Shown here: piece by piece, positions 25,233 to 34,002 of the stretch
Layout: each line of letters starts with the position of its first letter
Numbering within the stretch: the first letter of the stretch is position 1
Assembly (NCBI RefSeq): GCF_013415485.1
Contig: NZ_JACBXS010000022.1
Span: 1-64,000 of the forward strand
Source: Rhabdonatronobacter sediminivivens
GTDB taxonomy: Bacteria > Pseudomonadota > Alphaproteobacteria > Rhodobacterales > Rhodobacteraceae
Length of the DNA: 64,000 bases
Reading direction: 5' to 3'
The notes under the pieces: model-generated
Told to the model about the DNA's origin: nothing
Seen by the model: the letters and a program-made list of their open reading frames with translations, nothing else
Database searches by the model: none
Translations under genes and position numbers: made by a program

Positions 25233-25601
25233 TCACGCCGCGGGGCAGACCGCCTGCGCGGCGGCGGCGCGGCGGGCCTCGCTGGCGCGGCGGATGCGCA
25301 GATCCTCCAGCTTGCGCCGCTCGGCCGCCATGTCTACGGCCTGCGGGCGGTCGCGGGTGAACGCTTCCTGCCGGGTGCAGAACAGGGTGTCTTCGCGCGG
25401 CCAGGCGCAGAGTTCGACCACCGTGCGCGTGTCCACCTCGCGGGTGATGGCATAGCCGCGGGCGATATTGCCCTCGGTCTCGGCGATCAGCCCGTCCAGC
25501 ACCTGCAATTCGTTGGTCGCCGCGCGCAGGCACCGCTCCCGTGGTGAGGCGCAGGCCCCCAGGATCAGGGCGGCAAGCGGCAGAAGCAGGATCAGGCGCA
25601 T
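25233..25601 (-). CDS. small lipoprotein, unknown function
   Basis: A 122-residue protein with a clear type II signal: MRLILLLPLAALILGAC, a lipobox ending at Cys17, so the mature form is membrane-anchored. The rest is a helical domain with four further cysteines (in RERCLRA, VELCAW, LFCTRQ and AQAVCP), probably two disulfides in the periplasm. I do not recognise the family. The ATG at 25601 was preferred over upstream starts because it begins the signal peptide. It converges with purK. Confidence 0.8.
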   Translation of the reverse strand: MRLILLLPLAALILGACASPRERCLRAATNELQVLDGLIAETEGNIARGYAITREVDTRTVVELCAWPREDTLFCTRQEAFTRDRPQAVDMAAERRKLEDLRIRRASEARRAAAAQAVCPAA

Positions 25602-25700
25602 CAGAGGATCTCCCGGAAGACCCGGCCCAGTGTAGTTCATTCCAAGCCATGAATGAAGTGCGCTTGCGCACATCAACACAACCGCGTCAGCCAGCGCCCT

Positions 25701-25777
25701 TCTCTGCTGCGCTTTCGCAGCAGAGAGCGCCCCGAGGCGCGCAGGGTGGGTGGGTGGGCGCGGCTCGGGGCGCGCTC
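25701..25777 (+). repeat. G4-loop hairpin repeat, copy 6, with abutting second hairpin
   Basis: The main stem GAGCGCCCCGAG (25725-25736) pairs with 25764-25777 with a 2-nt bulge, around GGGTGGGTGGGTGGG. The second hairpin precedes it here because this copy is inverted: TCTCTGCTGCG-CTTT-CGCAGCAGAGA, an 11-bp perfect stem at 25701-25726. It lies 49 bp beyond the crtC stop. Confidence 0.9.
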
Positions 25778-25825
25778 TTTGCCTTCACCGGCCACAGGCC
25801 GTGGCGCTGCACAACTGCCTGGCGG

Positions 25826-26662
25826 TCAGAAGCGCCAGCCGGGGCGGCGCGGCACGCGCACCGCCAGCATCGGCTTGATCAGGGGCGAGGCAAAGCGGCG
25901 CAAGTCCAGCGCCTCATGCACGCCGGTGGTTTCCTCGCCCCCGATCCGGGTGCGCACCTGCGCGCGACTGTAGAAGGGCGCGTCCAGCATCCCCATCACC
26001 TGTTTCGGCCGATACCCTTCGTCGGCGCGGGTTTCGCGCCGCACGGCCCAGAGGCTGCGGGCAAAGCGGGTGCGCGGCGGCGCTTCGACCGTCTCGATGT
26101 CGCCCTCGGGTGTGAAATGCAAAGCAGTTTGCGATGCGCTGCCATCCATCAGCGTGGCGTCATAGAAACAGGTGGTCCCGCCCCGGTGCGGAAACCGCCC
26201 CCAGGTCCAGAACCGGAAATCCGCTTCCAGCGCGGCGCTGCCGCGATTGGCATCCATGTACCCATGCCCCTGCCAGCGGTGGCCTTGGCTCAGATCGACC
26301 TCGACCCGCGCGATAGGGGCGATCGGGCGCCAGTGGTGGCGGCCATCGGGGGTCAGCGCAACCTCATGGTCGAACACCGTGGCTGGGGTCAGGGTGATGC
26401 GCCCGCGCACCCGGCTGATTAGGGGCGGGGATGAAATCTCGTTCACCTCCACCACCAGCTGCCCGCCTTGCCAGTGCATGGCGCTTGGGCCCACTTCGAA
26501 GCTGTCGCGGCTCTGGCGCAGGGCGCCGCGGCCGCGGTCGGTCATGGTGAAGCGTCCGCCCGGGCCATAGGTGGCCACGTTGATGCAGCAATGGTTCTGC
26601 GGATCGCGCCGCCCTGACCAGCGATACCAGGGCGAGAACACCGAGCCGACAAACCCGATCAC
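25826..26662 (-). CDS. crtC: acyclic carotenoid 1,2-hydratase (hydroxyneurosporene synthase)
   Basis: The sequence IGFVGSVFSPWYRWSGRRDPQNHCCINVATYGP, then MHWQGGQLVVEVNEIS and GYMDANRGSAALEADFRFWTWGRF, identifies CrtC, which hydrates the C1,2 end of neurosporene and related carotenes for spheroidene synthesis. The start is a puzzle. GTG at 26662 overlaps the crtD stop as GTGA and gives 278 residues, but the same frame continues upstream with a well-formed DGYAWWYLDAISDCG that looks like genuine CrtC and has no ATG, GTG or TTG of its own. It is transcribed leftward after crtD. No tspO or crtIB follows. Confidence 0.9.
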   Translation of the reverse strand: MIGFVGSVFSPWYRWSGRRDPQNHCCINVATYGPGGRFTMTDRGRGALRQSRDSFEVGPSAMHWQGGQLVVEVNEISSPPLISRVRGRITLTPATVFDHEVALTPDGRHHWRPIAPIARVEVDLSQGHRWQGHGYMDANRGSAALEADFRFWTWGRFPHRGGTTCFYDATLMDGSASQTALHFTPEGDIETVEAPPRTRFARSLWAVRRETRADEGYRPKQVMGMLDAPFYSRAQVRTRIGGEETTGVHEALDLRRFASPLIKPMLAVRVPRRPGWRF

Positions 26663-28224
26663 CGAGAGCGCGCGCGTCCCGCAATCGCTGATCGCGTCCA
26701 GATACCACCAGGCATAGCCATCGGGCGCGACCTCGGTGCTGAAATCCGGTCCTCCAGCACCGCCGCTGCCGCGTTGCGCCCCGAAAGCGCCGCCATCGGC
26801 AGGCCCGCCCCCGGATGCGCCCCGCCCCCAGCCAGATACAGCCCCGGCAGCCGGGTCCGCGCCGTCGGCCGCAGAAAGGGCGCCATGGTCCCGTGCGGGC
26901 TGCGCCCGTAGATCGCCCCCCCGCTGCCCGGAAACAGCGCCGCGAAATCTCCCGGCAGGGTCAGGTTCTCTACCCCCGGCTGCGGGTCGAGGCGCAGCCC
27001 GAAACGGTCCAGCCGTGCGAAGGTATTGGTCAGGCATGATTGGGCCTCGTGGTCTGAAGTGGTTTCGGCGCCGGGGCGCAGCGGGGGCGCGTTCAGGATG
27101 AACTGGAACCGGGTCAGCCCGCCCGGGTCTGCCAGGCCCTGCCCGTCGGCGCAGATATAGATGGTGGGCTGGTCAGGGGAGCGGCCCTGGGCCAGGGGGG
27201 TGAACTCCTCCCCTTCCGCGCGCGCGAAGAACAGATTGTGATGCTGCAGCGGCGGGCCCGAGGCGCGCGCGGCAAAGGTCCAGACCCGCGCCGAAAGACT
27301 GCGCGGCGCATGGGCGCTGGCGGGCAGTGCGGCCTGCGCCGGAGCGCCCAGCAATCCTGCCGAGAGTGCGCCGGGGTCGCCGTTGAACACCACCTGCGCA
27401 CAGCCGATCCGCGCGCCCCCGGGCAGGATGACGGCGGCGACACGGCTGGATTGCACCTCGATCCGCTGCACGGGCGTGTTCAGGCGCAGGGTGCCGCCCA
27501 GACCTTCGAACACCCCGGCCAGTACCCCTGCCAGCCGGTGCAGCCCGCCGGGTATGGTCCAGACGCCTGCGGCCTCGGCCCGCCAGATCAGGCCCAGAAC
27601 CGCCGGAACGCGCGCGGGAATGCCACCGACATAGGTGCTGTAGCGCCCGAACAGCTGGCGCAAGCGCGGGTCGGTGAACTGGGCGCGCAACAACCCTGCC
27701 AGCGACCGCCCCGGCAGCAGCAGGGGCCACAGCGCCGGATCGCGCAGCGCGGTCGCCGTGGCGCGTGACAGCTGCGGCTGCTGCGCCAGCATCATCGGCC
27801 CTTCGAAGGCGGCATAAAGCCGGGCCATCCGGGCATCGAAGCGCCGGAATTCGGCACTGGCGCGCGCGCCAAACGCCTGCCCGATGGCGTCGGCGCTGGC
27901 CTCGGGGTCGGCAAACAGGTCCAGTTGCGGGCCGTCCTGCCACCAGTGCCGGGCCAGACAGGTCAGCGGGCGCAACGCCAGATGCTGCTCCAGCGTGGTG
28001 CCCGCTGCGGCAAACAGATCGTCGAACACGCCGCGCAGGGTCAGCACCGTGGGTCCCGCATCCACCGGCCCGGCCGCGCTGGGCAGGGCGCGCAACTTGC
28101 CGCCGGGGGTGGCGTGCGCCTCGCACAGCGTGATATCCATTCCGGCGGCGGCCAGCCGTATCGCTGCCGCCAACCCACCAATGCCGGCACCAATCACCAC
28201 GATTTTTTCACGGGCCATGTTCAT
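26659..28224 (-). CDS. crtD: hydroxyneurosporene desaturase (methoxyneurosporene dehydrogenase)
   Basis: A CrtI-type FAD desaturase of about 521 residues. EKIVVIGAGIGGLAAAIRLAAAGMDITLCEA binds FAD, PGGKLRALPSAAGPVDAGPTVLT is the conserved second block, and GLYLAGGGAHPGAGLPMAALSGRNAAAAV the C-terminal signature. It introduces the 3,4 double bond in hydroxylated or methoxylated neurosporene. The ~30 residues after AAAVLED are not conserved-looking and overlap the upstream part of crtC in another frame. ATGs at 28224 and 28218 are both possible. It diverges from crtE across a region with two PpsR-type sites. Confidence 0.93.
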   Translation of the reverse strand: MNMAREKIVVIGAGIGGLAAAIRLAAAGMDITLCEAHATPGGKLRALPSAAGPVDAGPTVLTLRGVFDDLFAAAGTTLEQHLALRPLTCLARHWWQDGPQLDLFADPEASADAIGQAFGARASAEFRRFDARMARLYAAFEGPMMLAQQPQLSRATATALRDPALWPLLLPGRSLAGLLRAQFTDPRLRQLFGRYSTYVGGIPARVPAVLGLIWRAEAAGVWTIPGGLHRLAGVLAGVFEGLGGTLRLNTPVQRIEVQSSRVAAVILPGGARIGCAQVVFNGDPGALSAGLLGAPAQAALPASAHAPRSLSARVWTFAARASGPPLQHHNLFFARAEGEEFTPLAQGRSPDQPTIYICADGQGLADPGGLTRFQFILNAPPLRPGAETTSDHEAQSCLTNTFARLDRFGLRLDPQPGVENLTLPGDFAALFPGSGGAIYGRSPHGTMAPFLRPTARTRLPGLYLAGGGAHPGAGLPMAALSGRNAAAAVLEDRISAPRSRPMAMPGGIWTRSAIAGRARSR

Positions 28225-28254
28225 GCTATCAATTCTTGACACATGTTGCCAAAC

Positions 28255-28297
28255 TGTCCAGTGTAATTTACACTTTGATTGTCATTGAAAGCTTACA
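28255..28297. promoter_or_regulatory. tandem PpsR/CrtJ-type sites between crtD and crtE
   Basis: Two TGT-N12-ACA palindromes lie at 28255-28272 (TGTCCAGTGTAATTTACA) and 28280-28297 (TGTCATTGAAAGCTTACA), 7 bp apart. This is the consensus bound by the PpsR/CrtJ redox repressor, in the paired arrangement that allows cooperative binding. The sites fill the crtD-crtE divide, so they can control both directions. The ppsR gene itself is not in the window. Confidence 0.85.
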
Positions 28298-28313
28298 GAG
28301 CATCGGAGGCCCC

Positions 28314-29174
28314 ATGGACATCTCGCGCAGACTGGAACTGGCCATGTCGGCAACCATTGACCGGGCACAGGCGGGCGGGCCGGGGCGGCTGGCGCATGCG
28401 CTCAATTACGCGGTTCTGCCCGGCGGGGCGCGGATCCGGCCCACTATTTGCCTGTCGGTGGCCATGGCCTGCGGCGATGACCGGCCCGCGCTGGCCGATG
28501 CCGCCGCCGTGGCGCTGGAGCTGATCCATTGTGCAAGCCTGGTGCATGATGACTTGCCGGCCTTTGACAATGCCGATTTCCGGCGCGGCAAACCCACCGT
28601 GCATATGGCCTTTTCCGAGCCGCTGGCCGTGCTGACGGGTGATTCGCTGATCATCGCCGCGTTTGATGCCTTGACCCACGCCGCGCCAGCCGACGCGATG
28701 CGCGCGCTGTCGCTGGTGCGACTGTTGGCCCATCACACGGGTATGCCCCACGGGATTTGCGCCGGGCAGGCCTGGGAGAGTGAGCCTGAGGTCGATCTGC
28801 GCGCCTATCACCGCTCGAAAACCGCGGCGCTGTTTGTCGCCGCCACCCAGATGGGCGCGGTTGCCGCCGGGCAGGAGGCCGAGCCCTGGCAAGAGCTGGG
28901 CGCCCGCATCGGTGAGGCATTCCAGGTGGCCGACGATCTGCGCGATGCGCTCTATGACGCCGAGACCCTGGGCAAGCCCGCGGGACAGGACGCCGCGCTG
29001 GCCCGCCCATCGGCGGTTGAGGAACTGGGCGTTCAAGGCGCGATCAAGCGCTTGCGCGATATCCTATCGGGGGCGATTGCCTCGATCCCCTCATGCCCGG
29101 GCGAAGCGCAACTGGCTTCGATGGTGCAGCTTTACGCCGAACGCATGACCCCGGTGGCGCCGGTCCGGGTCTGA
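28314..29174 (+). CDS. crtE: geranylgeranyl diphosphate synthase
   Basis: A 286-residue trans-prenyltransferase. LVHDDLPAFDNADFRRGKPT contains the first aspartate-rich motif (DDxxxxD) and FQVADDLRDAL the second (DDxxD). It makes the C20 diphosphate for carotenoids and the bacteriochlorophyll tail. Upstream in-frame starts are rejected because GGAGG sits 5 nt before the ATG at 28314. crtF follows within 6 bp. Confidence 0.96.
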   Translation: MDISRRLELAMSATIDRAQAGGPGRLAHALNYAVLPGGARIRPTICLSVAMACGDDRPALADAAAVALELIHCASLVHDDLPAFDNADFRRGKPTVHMAFSEPLAVLTGDSLIIAAFDALTHAAPADAMRALSLVRLLAHHTGMPHGICAGQAWESEPEVDLRAYHRSKTAALFVAATQMGAVAAGQEAEPWQELGARIGEAFQVADDLRDALYDAETLGKPAGQDAALARPSAVEELGVQGAIKRLRDILSGAIASIPSCPGEAQLASMVQLYAERMTPVAPVRV

Positions 29175-29179
29175 CCCCG

Positions 29180-30352
29180 GTGTCTGGCACTGCGGCAGCG
29201 GGGCAGGGGGGGCAGCCCTCAGCGGCCGCGCCCGAAGGCCCGCGCGCAGGGCAGGCCGGAACAGATGCGAGCGCTGATCCTGCGCGCCCGCGGATGTCCG
29301 GCTGGATCAACCGGCTGGCCGCGAACCGGCGGTTCCAGGCTGCCATGGCGCGGATACCCGGGGTCCGGCGGCTGGTGCGTGCCGAAGGGGCCGCGATATT
29401 CGACGAGATGCAGGGGTTTGTGCGCAGCCAGGTGCTGATGGCGCTGGTGGAGCTGCGCGTGATGCACCGCCTGGCCGAGGGGCCGCTGGCCCCCGAGGCT
29501 CTGGCCGGGCAGATCGGCCTGCCGCCCGCGCGGGCGCAGGTGCTGCTGCAGGCGGGCGCCGCGATGAAGCTTTTGCGCCGCCGCCGTAACGGCGCCTTTG
29601 CCCTGTCGCCGCGCGGGGCGGCCTTTCTGGCGGTGCCGGGGTTGGAGGCGATGGTGCGCCACCACCGCGTCCTCTACGATGATCTGCGCGACCCGGAGGC
29701 CTTCTTTCGCGGTGAAACCGATCCGGCGCTGGCCCGTTTCTGGCCCTATGTTCTGGCTGGCGGGGCCGGGGCGCAGGACGCGGCGCGGTATTCGCATCTG
29801 ATGGCCGAAAGCCAGGCGCTGATCGCCGAAGAGACCCTGGCCGCGGTTTCGCTGCGTGATGTCCGGCACCTGATGGATATCGGCGGCGGCACCGGGGCGT
29901 TCCTGCGCGCCGTGCGGGCCCGCGCGCCCGGGGTGAAGCTGTCGCTGTTCGATCTGCCCGAAGTTGTGGCAGGCGCGGCCCTTCCGGCTGATGTGGCGCG
30001 GCTGGGCGGCAGTTTCCGTGACGGGCCCTTGCCGCAGGGGGCGGATGCGATCAGCCTGATTCGCGTGTTGTATGACCATGATGACGCCAGTGTGGCGAAT
30101 CTGCTGCAGGCCGTGCATACGGCGCTGCCGCCCGGGGGCAGGTTGATCCTGTCCGAGCCGATGTCCGGCGGCGTGCGTCCTGATCCACAGACAGATGTGT
30201 ATTTCTCAGTTTACACTTTGGCCATGAAAACCGGCCGCACACGGTCGGCGCAGACCCTGCAGACGAGCCTGCAGGCCGCCGGATTTCGCCAGATTCGCCC
30301 TGCAATTGCGCGAAGGCCCTATGTGACCTCGATTATTCAGGCCTTTGCCTGA
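29180..30352 (+). CDS. crtF: hydroxyneurosporene O-methyltransferase
   Basis: A SAM-dependent O-methyltransferase with an N-terminal dimerisation winged helix (FDEMQGFVRSQVLMALVELRV...) and a catalytic domain with LMDIGGGTGAFLRAV, LFDLPEVV and the catalytic-type region IRVLYDHDDASVANLL. It methylates the 1-hydroxyl of carotenoids on the way to spheroidene. GTG at 29180, 5 bp after crtE, gives 390 residues, close to the Rhodobacter capsulatus protein. ATG at 29294 (MSGWINRLAANRRF) begins where conservation starts and is the alternative (352 residues). Neither has a strong ribosome site. Confidence 0.92.
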   Translation: MSGTAAAGQGGQPSAAAPEGPRAGQAGTDASADPARPRMSGWINRLAANRRFQAAMARIPGVRRLVRAEGAAIFDEMQGFVRSQVLMALVELRVMHRLAEGPLAPEALAGQIGLPPARAQVLLQAGAAMKLLRRRRNGAFALSPRGAAFLAVPGLEAMVRHHRVLYDDLRDPEAFFRGETDPALARFWPYVLAGGAGAQDAARYSHLMAESQALIAEETLAAVSLRDVRHLMDIGGGTGAFLRAVRARAPGVKLSLFDLPEVVAGAALPADVARLGGSFRDGPLPQGADAISLIRVLYDHDDASVANLLQAVHTALPPGGRLILSEPMSGGVRPDPQTDVYFSVYTLAMKTGRTRSAQTLQTSLQAAGFRQIRPAIARRPYVTSIIQAFA

Positions 30353-30380
30353 CGGATGCGTAAATAATCCGCGCCAAACA

Positions 30381-30424
30381 TGTCTAGTTTGATTGACAGC
30401 AAGACATGTAAGTATAGAATGACA
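30381..30424 (+). promoter_or_regulatory. bchC promoter with tandem PpsR/CrtJ-type sites
   Basis: TGTCTAGTTTGATTGACA (30381-30398) and TGTAAGTATAGAATGACA (30407-30424) are two TGT-N12-ACA palindromes 8 bp apart, the arrangement known for CrtJ at bchC of Rhodobacter capsulatus. A sigma-70-like promoter is embedded: TTGACA at 30393-30398, 16 bp, then TAGAAT at 30415-30420. Bound repressor would cover both the -35 and -10 elements and shut off bchC and the downstream superoperon under oxygen. Confidence 0.9.
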
Positions 30425-30479
30425 ATCAGAGAGCAATACCAAACAGGGCGCGGGTGAGTCGCGCCAGGGAGTTTCCGCC

Positions 30480-31430
30480 GTGCAAACCGCTGCGATCCTG
30501 TTGAAAGCCCCCCGTGCGCTGTCCCTGGCGCAGGTTGGGCTTGTCGATCCGGGCCCGCAGGATCTGGTTGTACGGATCCTGCACTCGGGCATTTCGACCG
30601 GCACGGAAAAGCTGTTCTGGACTGGTGAGATGCCGCCCTTTCCGGGCATGGGCTATCCGCTGGTGCCGGGCTACGAGGCTGTCGGCGAGGTCGTTGAAGC
30701 CGGGCCGCAGACCGGGTTCCGGGTTGGTGAGCGGGTGTTCGTTCCCGGGGCAAATTGTTTCGCGGCCTTGGAGGAGGGGCCTGTGTACGGGCTTTTCGGG
30801 GGTGCGGCGCAAACTCTTGTGACCCGGGCTGACCGGGTCACGCGGGTGGATGCCGGAATGGGTGCCGAAGGTGCGCTGCTGGCGCTTGCCGCAACCGCCC
30901 GCCACGCGCTGGCCGCTGAAAACTCGGCGCTGCCGGATCTGATTGTGGGTCATGGCGTCTTGGGGCGTCTGCTGGCGCGGATCACTGTGGCGCTGGGTGC
31001 GCCGCCCCCCACGGTGTGGGAGGTCAACCCGGCCCGGCGCGCGGGCGCAAAGGGATACGCGGTTCTGGACCCCGATACCGACACGCGGGGTGACTATCGC
31101 GCGATCTATGATGCCTCGGGGGCCGAGGGCCTGCTGGACAGTCTGATCGGGCGTATCGCCAAGGGGGGCGAAGTGGTGCTGGCGGGCTTCTACACCCAGC
31201 CGATCCAGTTCGCCTTTGTCCCCGCCTTCATGCGCGAGGCGCGGCTGCGGATCGCAGCCGAATGGACGCCTGCGGATCTGGAGGCCACGCGCGATCTGAT
31301 CGACGGTGGCGCGCTGTCGCTTTCGGGGCTGATCACGCATCACGCCCGGCCGGACCAGGCCGCGCGCGCCTATGAGACCGCGTTCGGTGATCCGGACTGC
31401 CTGAAGATGATACTCGACTGGGAGGCCTGA
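30480..31430 (+). CDS. bchC: bacteriochlorophyllide a dehydrogenase (3-hydroxyethyl)
   Basis: A 316-residue zinc-alcohol-dehydrogenase-like protein. [39 protein letters not shown] is the BchC N-terminal block, and [15 protein letters not shown] the nucleotide fold. It oxidises the C3 hydroxyethyl group of bacteriochlorophyllide to acetyl. The start is GTG at 30480 with CAGGGAG upstream, 56 bp after the second PpsR site. bchX begins immediately after the stop. Confidence 0.95.
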   Translation: MQTAAILLKAPRALSLAQVGLVDPGPQDLVVRILHSGISTGTEKLFWTGEMPPFPGMGYPLVPGYEAVGEVVEAGPQTGFRVGERVFVPGANCFAALEEGPVYGLFGGAAQTLVTRADRVTRVDAGMGAEGALLALAATARHALAAENSALPDLIVGHGVLGRLLARITVALGAPPPTVWEVNPARRAGAKGYAVLDPDTDTRGDYRAIYDASGAEGLLDSLIGRIAKGGEVVLAGFYTQPIQFAFVPAFMREARLRIAAEWTPADLEATRDLIDGGALSLSGLITHHARPDQAARAYETAFGDPDCLKMILDWEA

Positions 31431-32435
31431 ATGACGCTTGACGTGCCCAACCTGAAGGATTTTGACCAACGCTTGCGCGACGAGGCGGGCGAGGATCCGA
31501 CCCTGGAGGTTCCGCAGGATCCGCCCAGCAAGAAGACCCAGATCATTGCCATCTATGGCAAGGGCGGGATCGGCAAGAGCTTCACCCTGGCCAACCTGTC
31601 CTGCATGATGGCCGAACAGGGCAAGCGCGTCCTGCTGATCGGCTGCGATCCGAAATCCGACACCACCAGCCTGCTGTTCGGCGGCAAGGCCTGCCCGACG
31701 ATCATCGAAACCTCGACCAGGAAGAAGCTGGCGGGCGAGGAGGTGGGCATCGGCGATGTCTGCTTCAAGCGCTCGGGCGTGTTCGCCATGGAATTGGGCG
31801 GCCCGGAAGTGGGGCGCGGCTGCGGTGGGCGCGGGATTATCCACGGGTTCGAGCTGCTGGAAAAGCTGGGCTTCCATGACTGGGATTTCGACTATGTGCT
31901 GCTCGATTTCCTGGGCGATGTGGTCTGCGGCGGCTTCGGCCTGCCGATTGCGCGGGACATGGCGCAGAAGGTGATCGTTGTCGGCTCGAACGACCTGCAG
32001 TCGCTCTATGTGGCGAATAACGTATGCTCGGCGGTGGAATACTTCCGCAAGATGGGCGGCAATGTCGGCGTGGCCGGGCTGGTCATCAACAAGGATGACG
32101 GCACCGGCGAGGCGGCGGCCTTTGCGAAATCGGTGGATATTCCGATCCTGGCGGCGATCCCGGCAGATGACGATCTGCGCAAGAAATCGGCGAATTATCA
32201 GATCGTCGGCACGGCGGCGGGCCCCTGGGGCGCGCTGTTTGCCGAACTGGCCGAGAATGTGGCCGAAGCGCCTCCGCTGCGCCCGGTGCCGTTGAGCCAG
32301 GACGGGTTGCTGGGGCTGTTTGACAGCAAGGATACCGGCGGCGACGTGGTACTGGTGCCTGCGACTGACGCGGATATGCGCGGCAAATACGCGGCGCCGA
32401 AGAAATCGCTGGAAGTGGTCTATGACGATGTCTGA
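31431..32435 (+). CDS. bchX: chlorophyllide a reductase, iron protein subunit
   Basis: 334 residues, NifH-like. IYGKGGIGKSFTLANLS (residues 41-57) is the P-loop; the two cysteines that bridge the 4Fe-4S cluster between subunits are in RGCGGRGI and DVVCGGFGL. The dimer passes ATP-dependent electrons to BchYZ to reduce chlorophyllide a ring B. It overlaps bchY by 14 bp. Confidence 0.97.
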   Translation: MTLDVPNLKDFDQRLRDEAGEDPTLEVPQDPPSKKTQIIAIYGKGGIGKSFTLANLSCMMAEQGKRVLLIGCDPKSDTTSLLFGGKACPTIIETSTRKKLAGEEVGIGDVCFKRSGVFAMELGGPEVGRGCGGRGIIHGFELLEKLGFHDWDFDYVLLDFLGDVVCGGFGLPIARDMAQKVIVVGSNDLQSLYVANNVCSAVEYFRKMGGNVGVAGLVINKDDGTGEAAAFAKSVDIPILAAIPADDDLRKKSANYQIVGTAAGPWGALFAELAENVAEAPPLRPVPLSQDGLLGLFDSKDTGGDVVLVPATDADMRGKYAAPKKSLEVVYDDV

Positions 32436-34002
32436 GCGGACCGGATACGAGGTCGGCTATGATGCGGCCGGCGCGGTCAGCATCGCGCGCGCCGATGCGC
32501 CGAACGCGGCGCCCGGGGCCGCAGCCGACGGCATGGGCTGCCACGCGCCCGCCGAGAAGATGGATGCCGCGGCGCGCGCAGCCGGGAATGGCGAGGTACT
32601 GGACCAGTTCGCCAGGGACTATCCGCGCGGCCCGCATGACAAGCCCGAATCCATGTGCCCGGCCTTTGGCTCGCTTCGGGTCGGGCTGCGGATGCGGCGG
32701 GTGGCGACGGTGCTCTCGGGCTCGGCCTGCTGTGTCTATGGGCTGACCTTTGTGAGCCATTTCTACGGGGCGCGGCGCTCTGTCGGCTATGTGCCCTTCA
32801 GCAGCGAGACGCTGGTGACGGGCAAGCTGTTCGAGGATATCCGCGAGGCGGTGCATGAGCTGGCCGATCCGGACCGCTATGACGCGGTGGTGGTGACGAA
32901 CCTGTGCGTGCCCACGGCCAGCGGCGTGCCCTTGCGGCTGTTGCCCAAGGAAATCAACGGTGTGCGGATCGTGGGCATCGACGTGCCCGGGTTCGGTGTG
33001 CCCACCCATGCCGAGGCCAAGGATGTGCTGGCCGGCGCCATGCTGGCCTATGCCCGGGCCGAGGTCGAGGCCGGGCCGGTGCCCGCGCCGGTGGGCGGCA
33101 AGTCCGACCGGCCCAGCGTGGCCTTGCTGGGCGAGATGTTCCCCGCCGATCCGATGATGATCGGCGCCATGCTGGCGCCCATGGGGCTGGCCGCGGGGCC
33201 GGTGGTGCCCACGCGCGAATGGCGTGAGCTGTATGCGGCGCTTGATTGCGGGGCGGTGGCGGCGATCCATCCGTTCTATGCGGCCTCGGTGCGCGAATTC
33301 CAGGCGGCGGGGCGGCCCATCGTCGGCTCGGCGCCGGTTGGGGTTGCGGGCACGCATGACTGGCTGGCCGCCATTGGCGAGGCGTTCAACGTGAACCCCG
33401 GCCAGATCGCGGCGGCGCAGAATGCCTTTGTCCCGGCGGTCAAGGAGGCCCTGGCGAAAGCGCCGGTCAAGGGGCGGATCACGCTCTCGGGCTACGAAGG
33501 CTCGGAGCTGCTGGTGGCGCGCCTGTTGATCGAAAGCGGCGCGGATGTGGCCTATGTGGGCACGGCCTGCGCAGCCTCGGACTGGTCGGCGGCGGATCGT
33601 GACTGGCTGGAATCGCGCGGGGTGGTGGTGAAGTTCCGCGCCTCGCTGGCGGATGATCTGGCCGCTTGCGACGGGCTGGACCCTGACCTGGTGATCGGCA
33701 CCACGCCGGTGGTGCAGCACGCCAAGGAGCGCGCGATCCCGTCCTTGTATTTCACCAATCTGATCTCGGCGCGCCCGCTGATGGGGCCGGCGGGGGCGGG
33801 GTCTTTGGGCGAGGTGGTCAATGCCGCCATCGCCGGCAAGGCCCGGATGGACCATATGCGCGAGTTCTTCGCCGGCGTGGGCGAGGGCGATACCGCCGGG
33901 ATCTGGGAGGGCGCGCCCAACCTGCGCCCCGAGTTCCGCGCCAACCATCAGAAGAAGCTGGATAAACAAGCGCGTGCCGCCAAGGCACAGGAGATGATCT
34001 GA
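32422..34002 (+). CDS. bchY: chlorophyllide a reductase subunit Y
   Basis: 526 residues, NifD-like. Conserved Cys-containing blocks are [14 protein letters not shown] and [17 protein letters not shown], with [12 protein letters not shown] next, together providing cluster ligands; [14 protein letters not shown] and STALYF-type [12 protein letters not shown] lie in the C-terminal half. It forms the catalytic heterotetramer with BchZ. I chose ATG 32422, six bases after GGAAG and inside the end of bchX; ATG 32428 is possible. It overlaps bchZ by one base (TGATG). Confidence 0.96.
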   Translation: MTMSERTGYEVGYDAAGAVSIARADAPNAAPGAAADGMGCHAPAEKMDAAARAAGNGEVLDQFARDYPRGPHDKPESMCPAFGSLRVGLRMRRVATVLSGSACCVYGLTFVSHFYGARRSVGYVPFSSETLVTGKLFEDIREAVHELADPDRYDAVVVTNLCVPTASGVPLRLLPKEINGVRIVGIDVPGFGVPTHAEAKDVLAGAMLAYARAEVEAGPVPAPVGGKSDRPSVALLGEMFPADPMMIGAMLAPMGLAAGPVVPTREWRELYAALDCGAVAAIHPFYAASVREFQAAGRPIVGSAPVGVAGTHDWLAAIGEAFNVNPGQIAAAQNAFVPAVKEALAKAPVKGRITLSGYEGSELLVARLLIESGADVAYVGTACAASDWSAADRDWLESRGVVVKFRASLADDLAACDGLDPDLVIGTTPVVQHAKERAIPSLYFTNLISARPLMGPAGAGSLGEVVNAAIAGKARMDHMREFFAGVGEGDTAGIWEGAPNLRPEFRANHQKKLDKQARAAKAQEMI

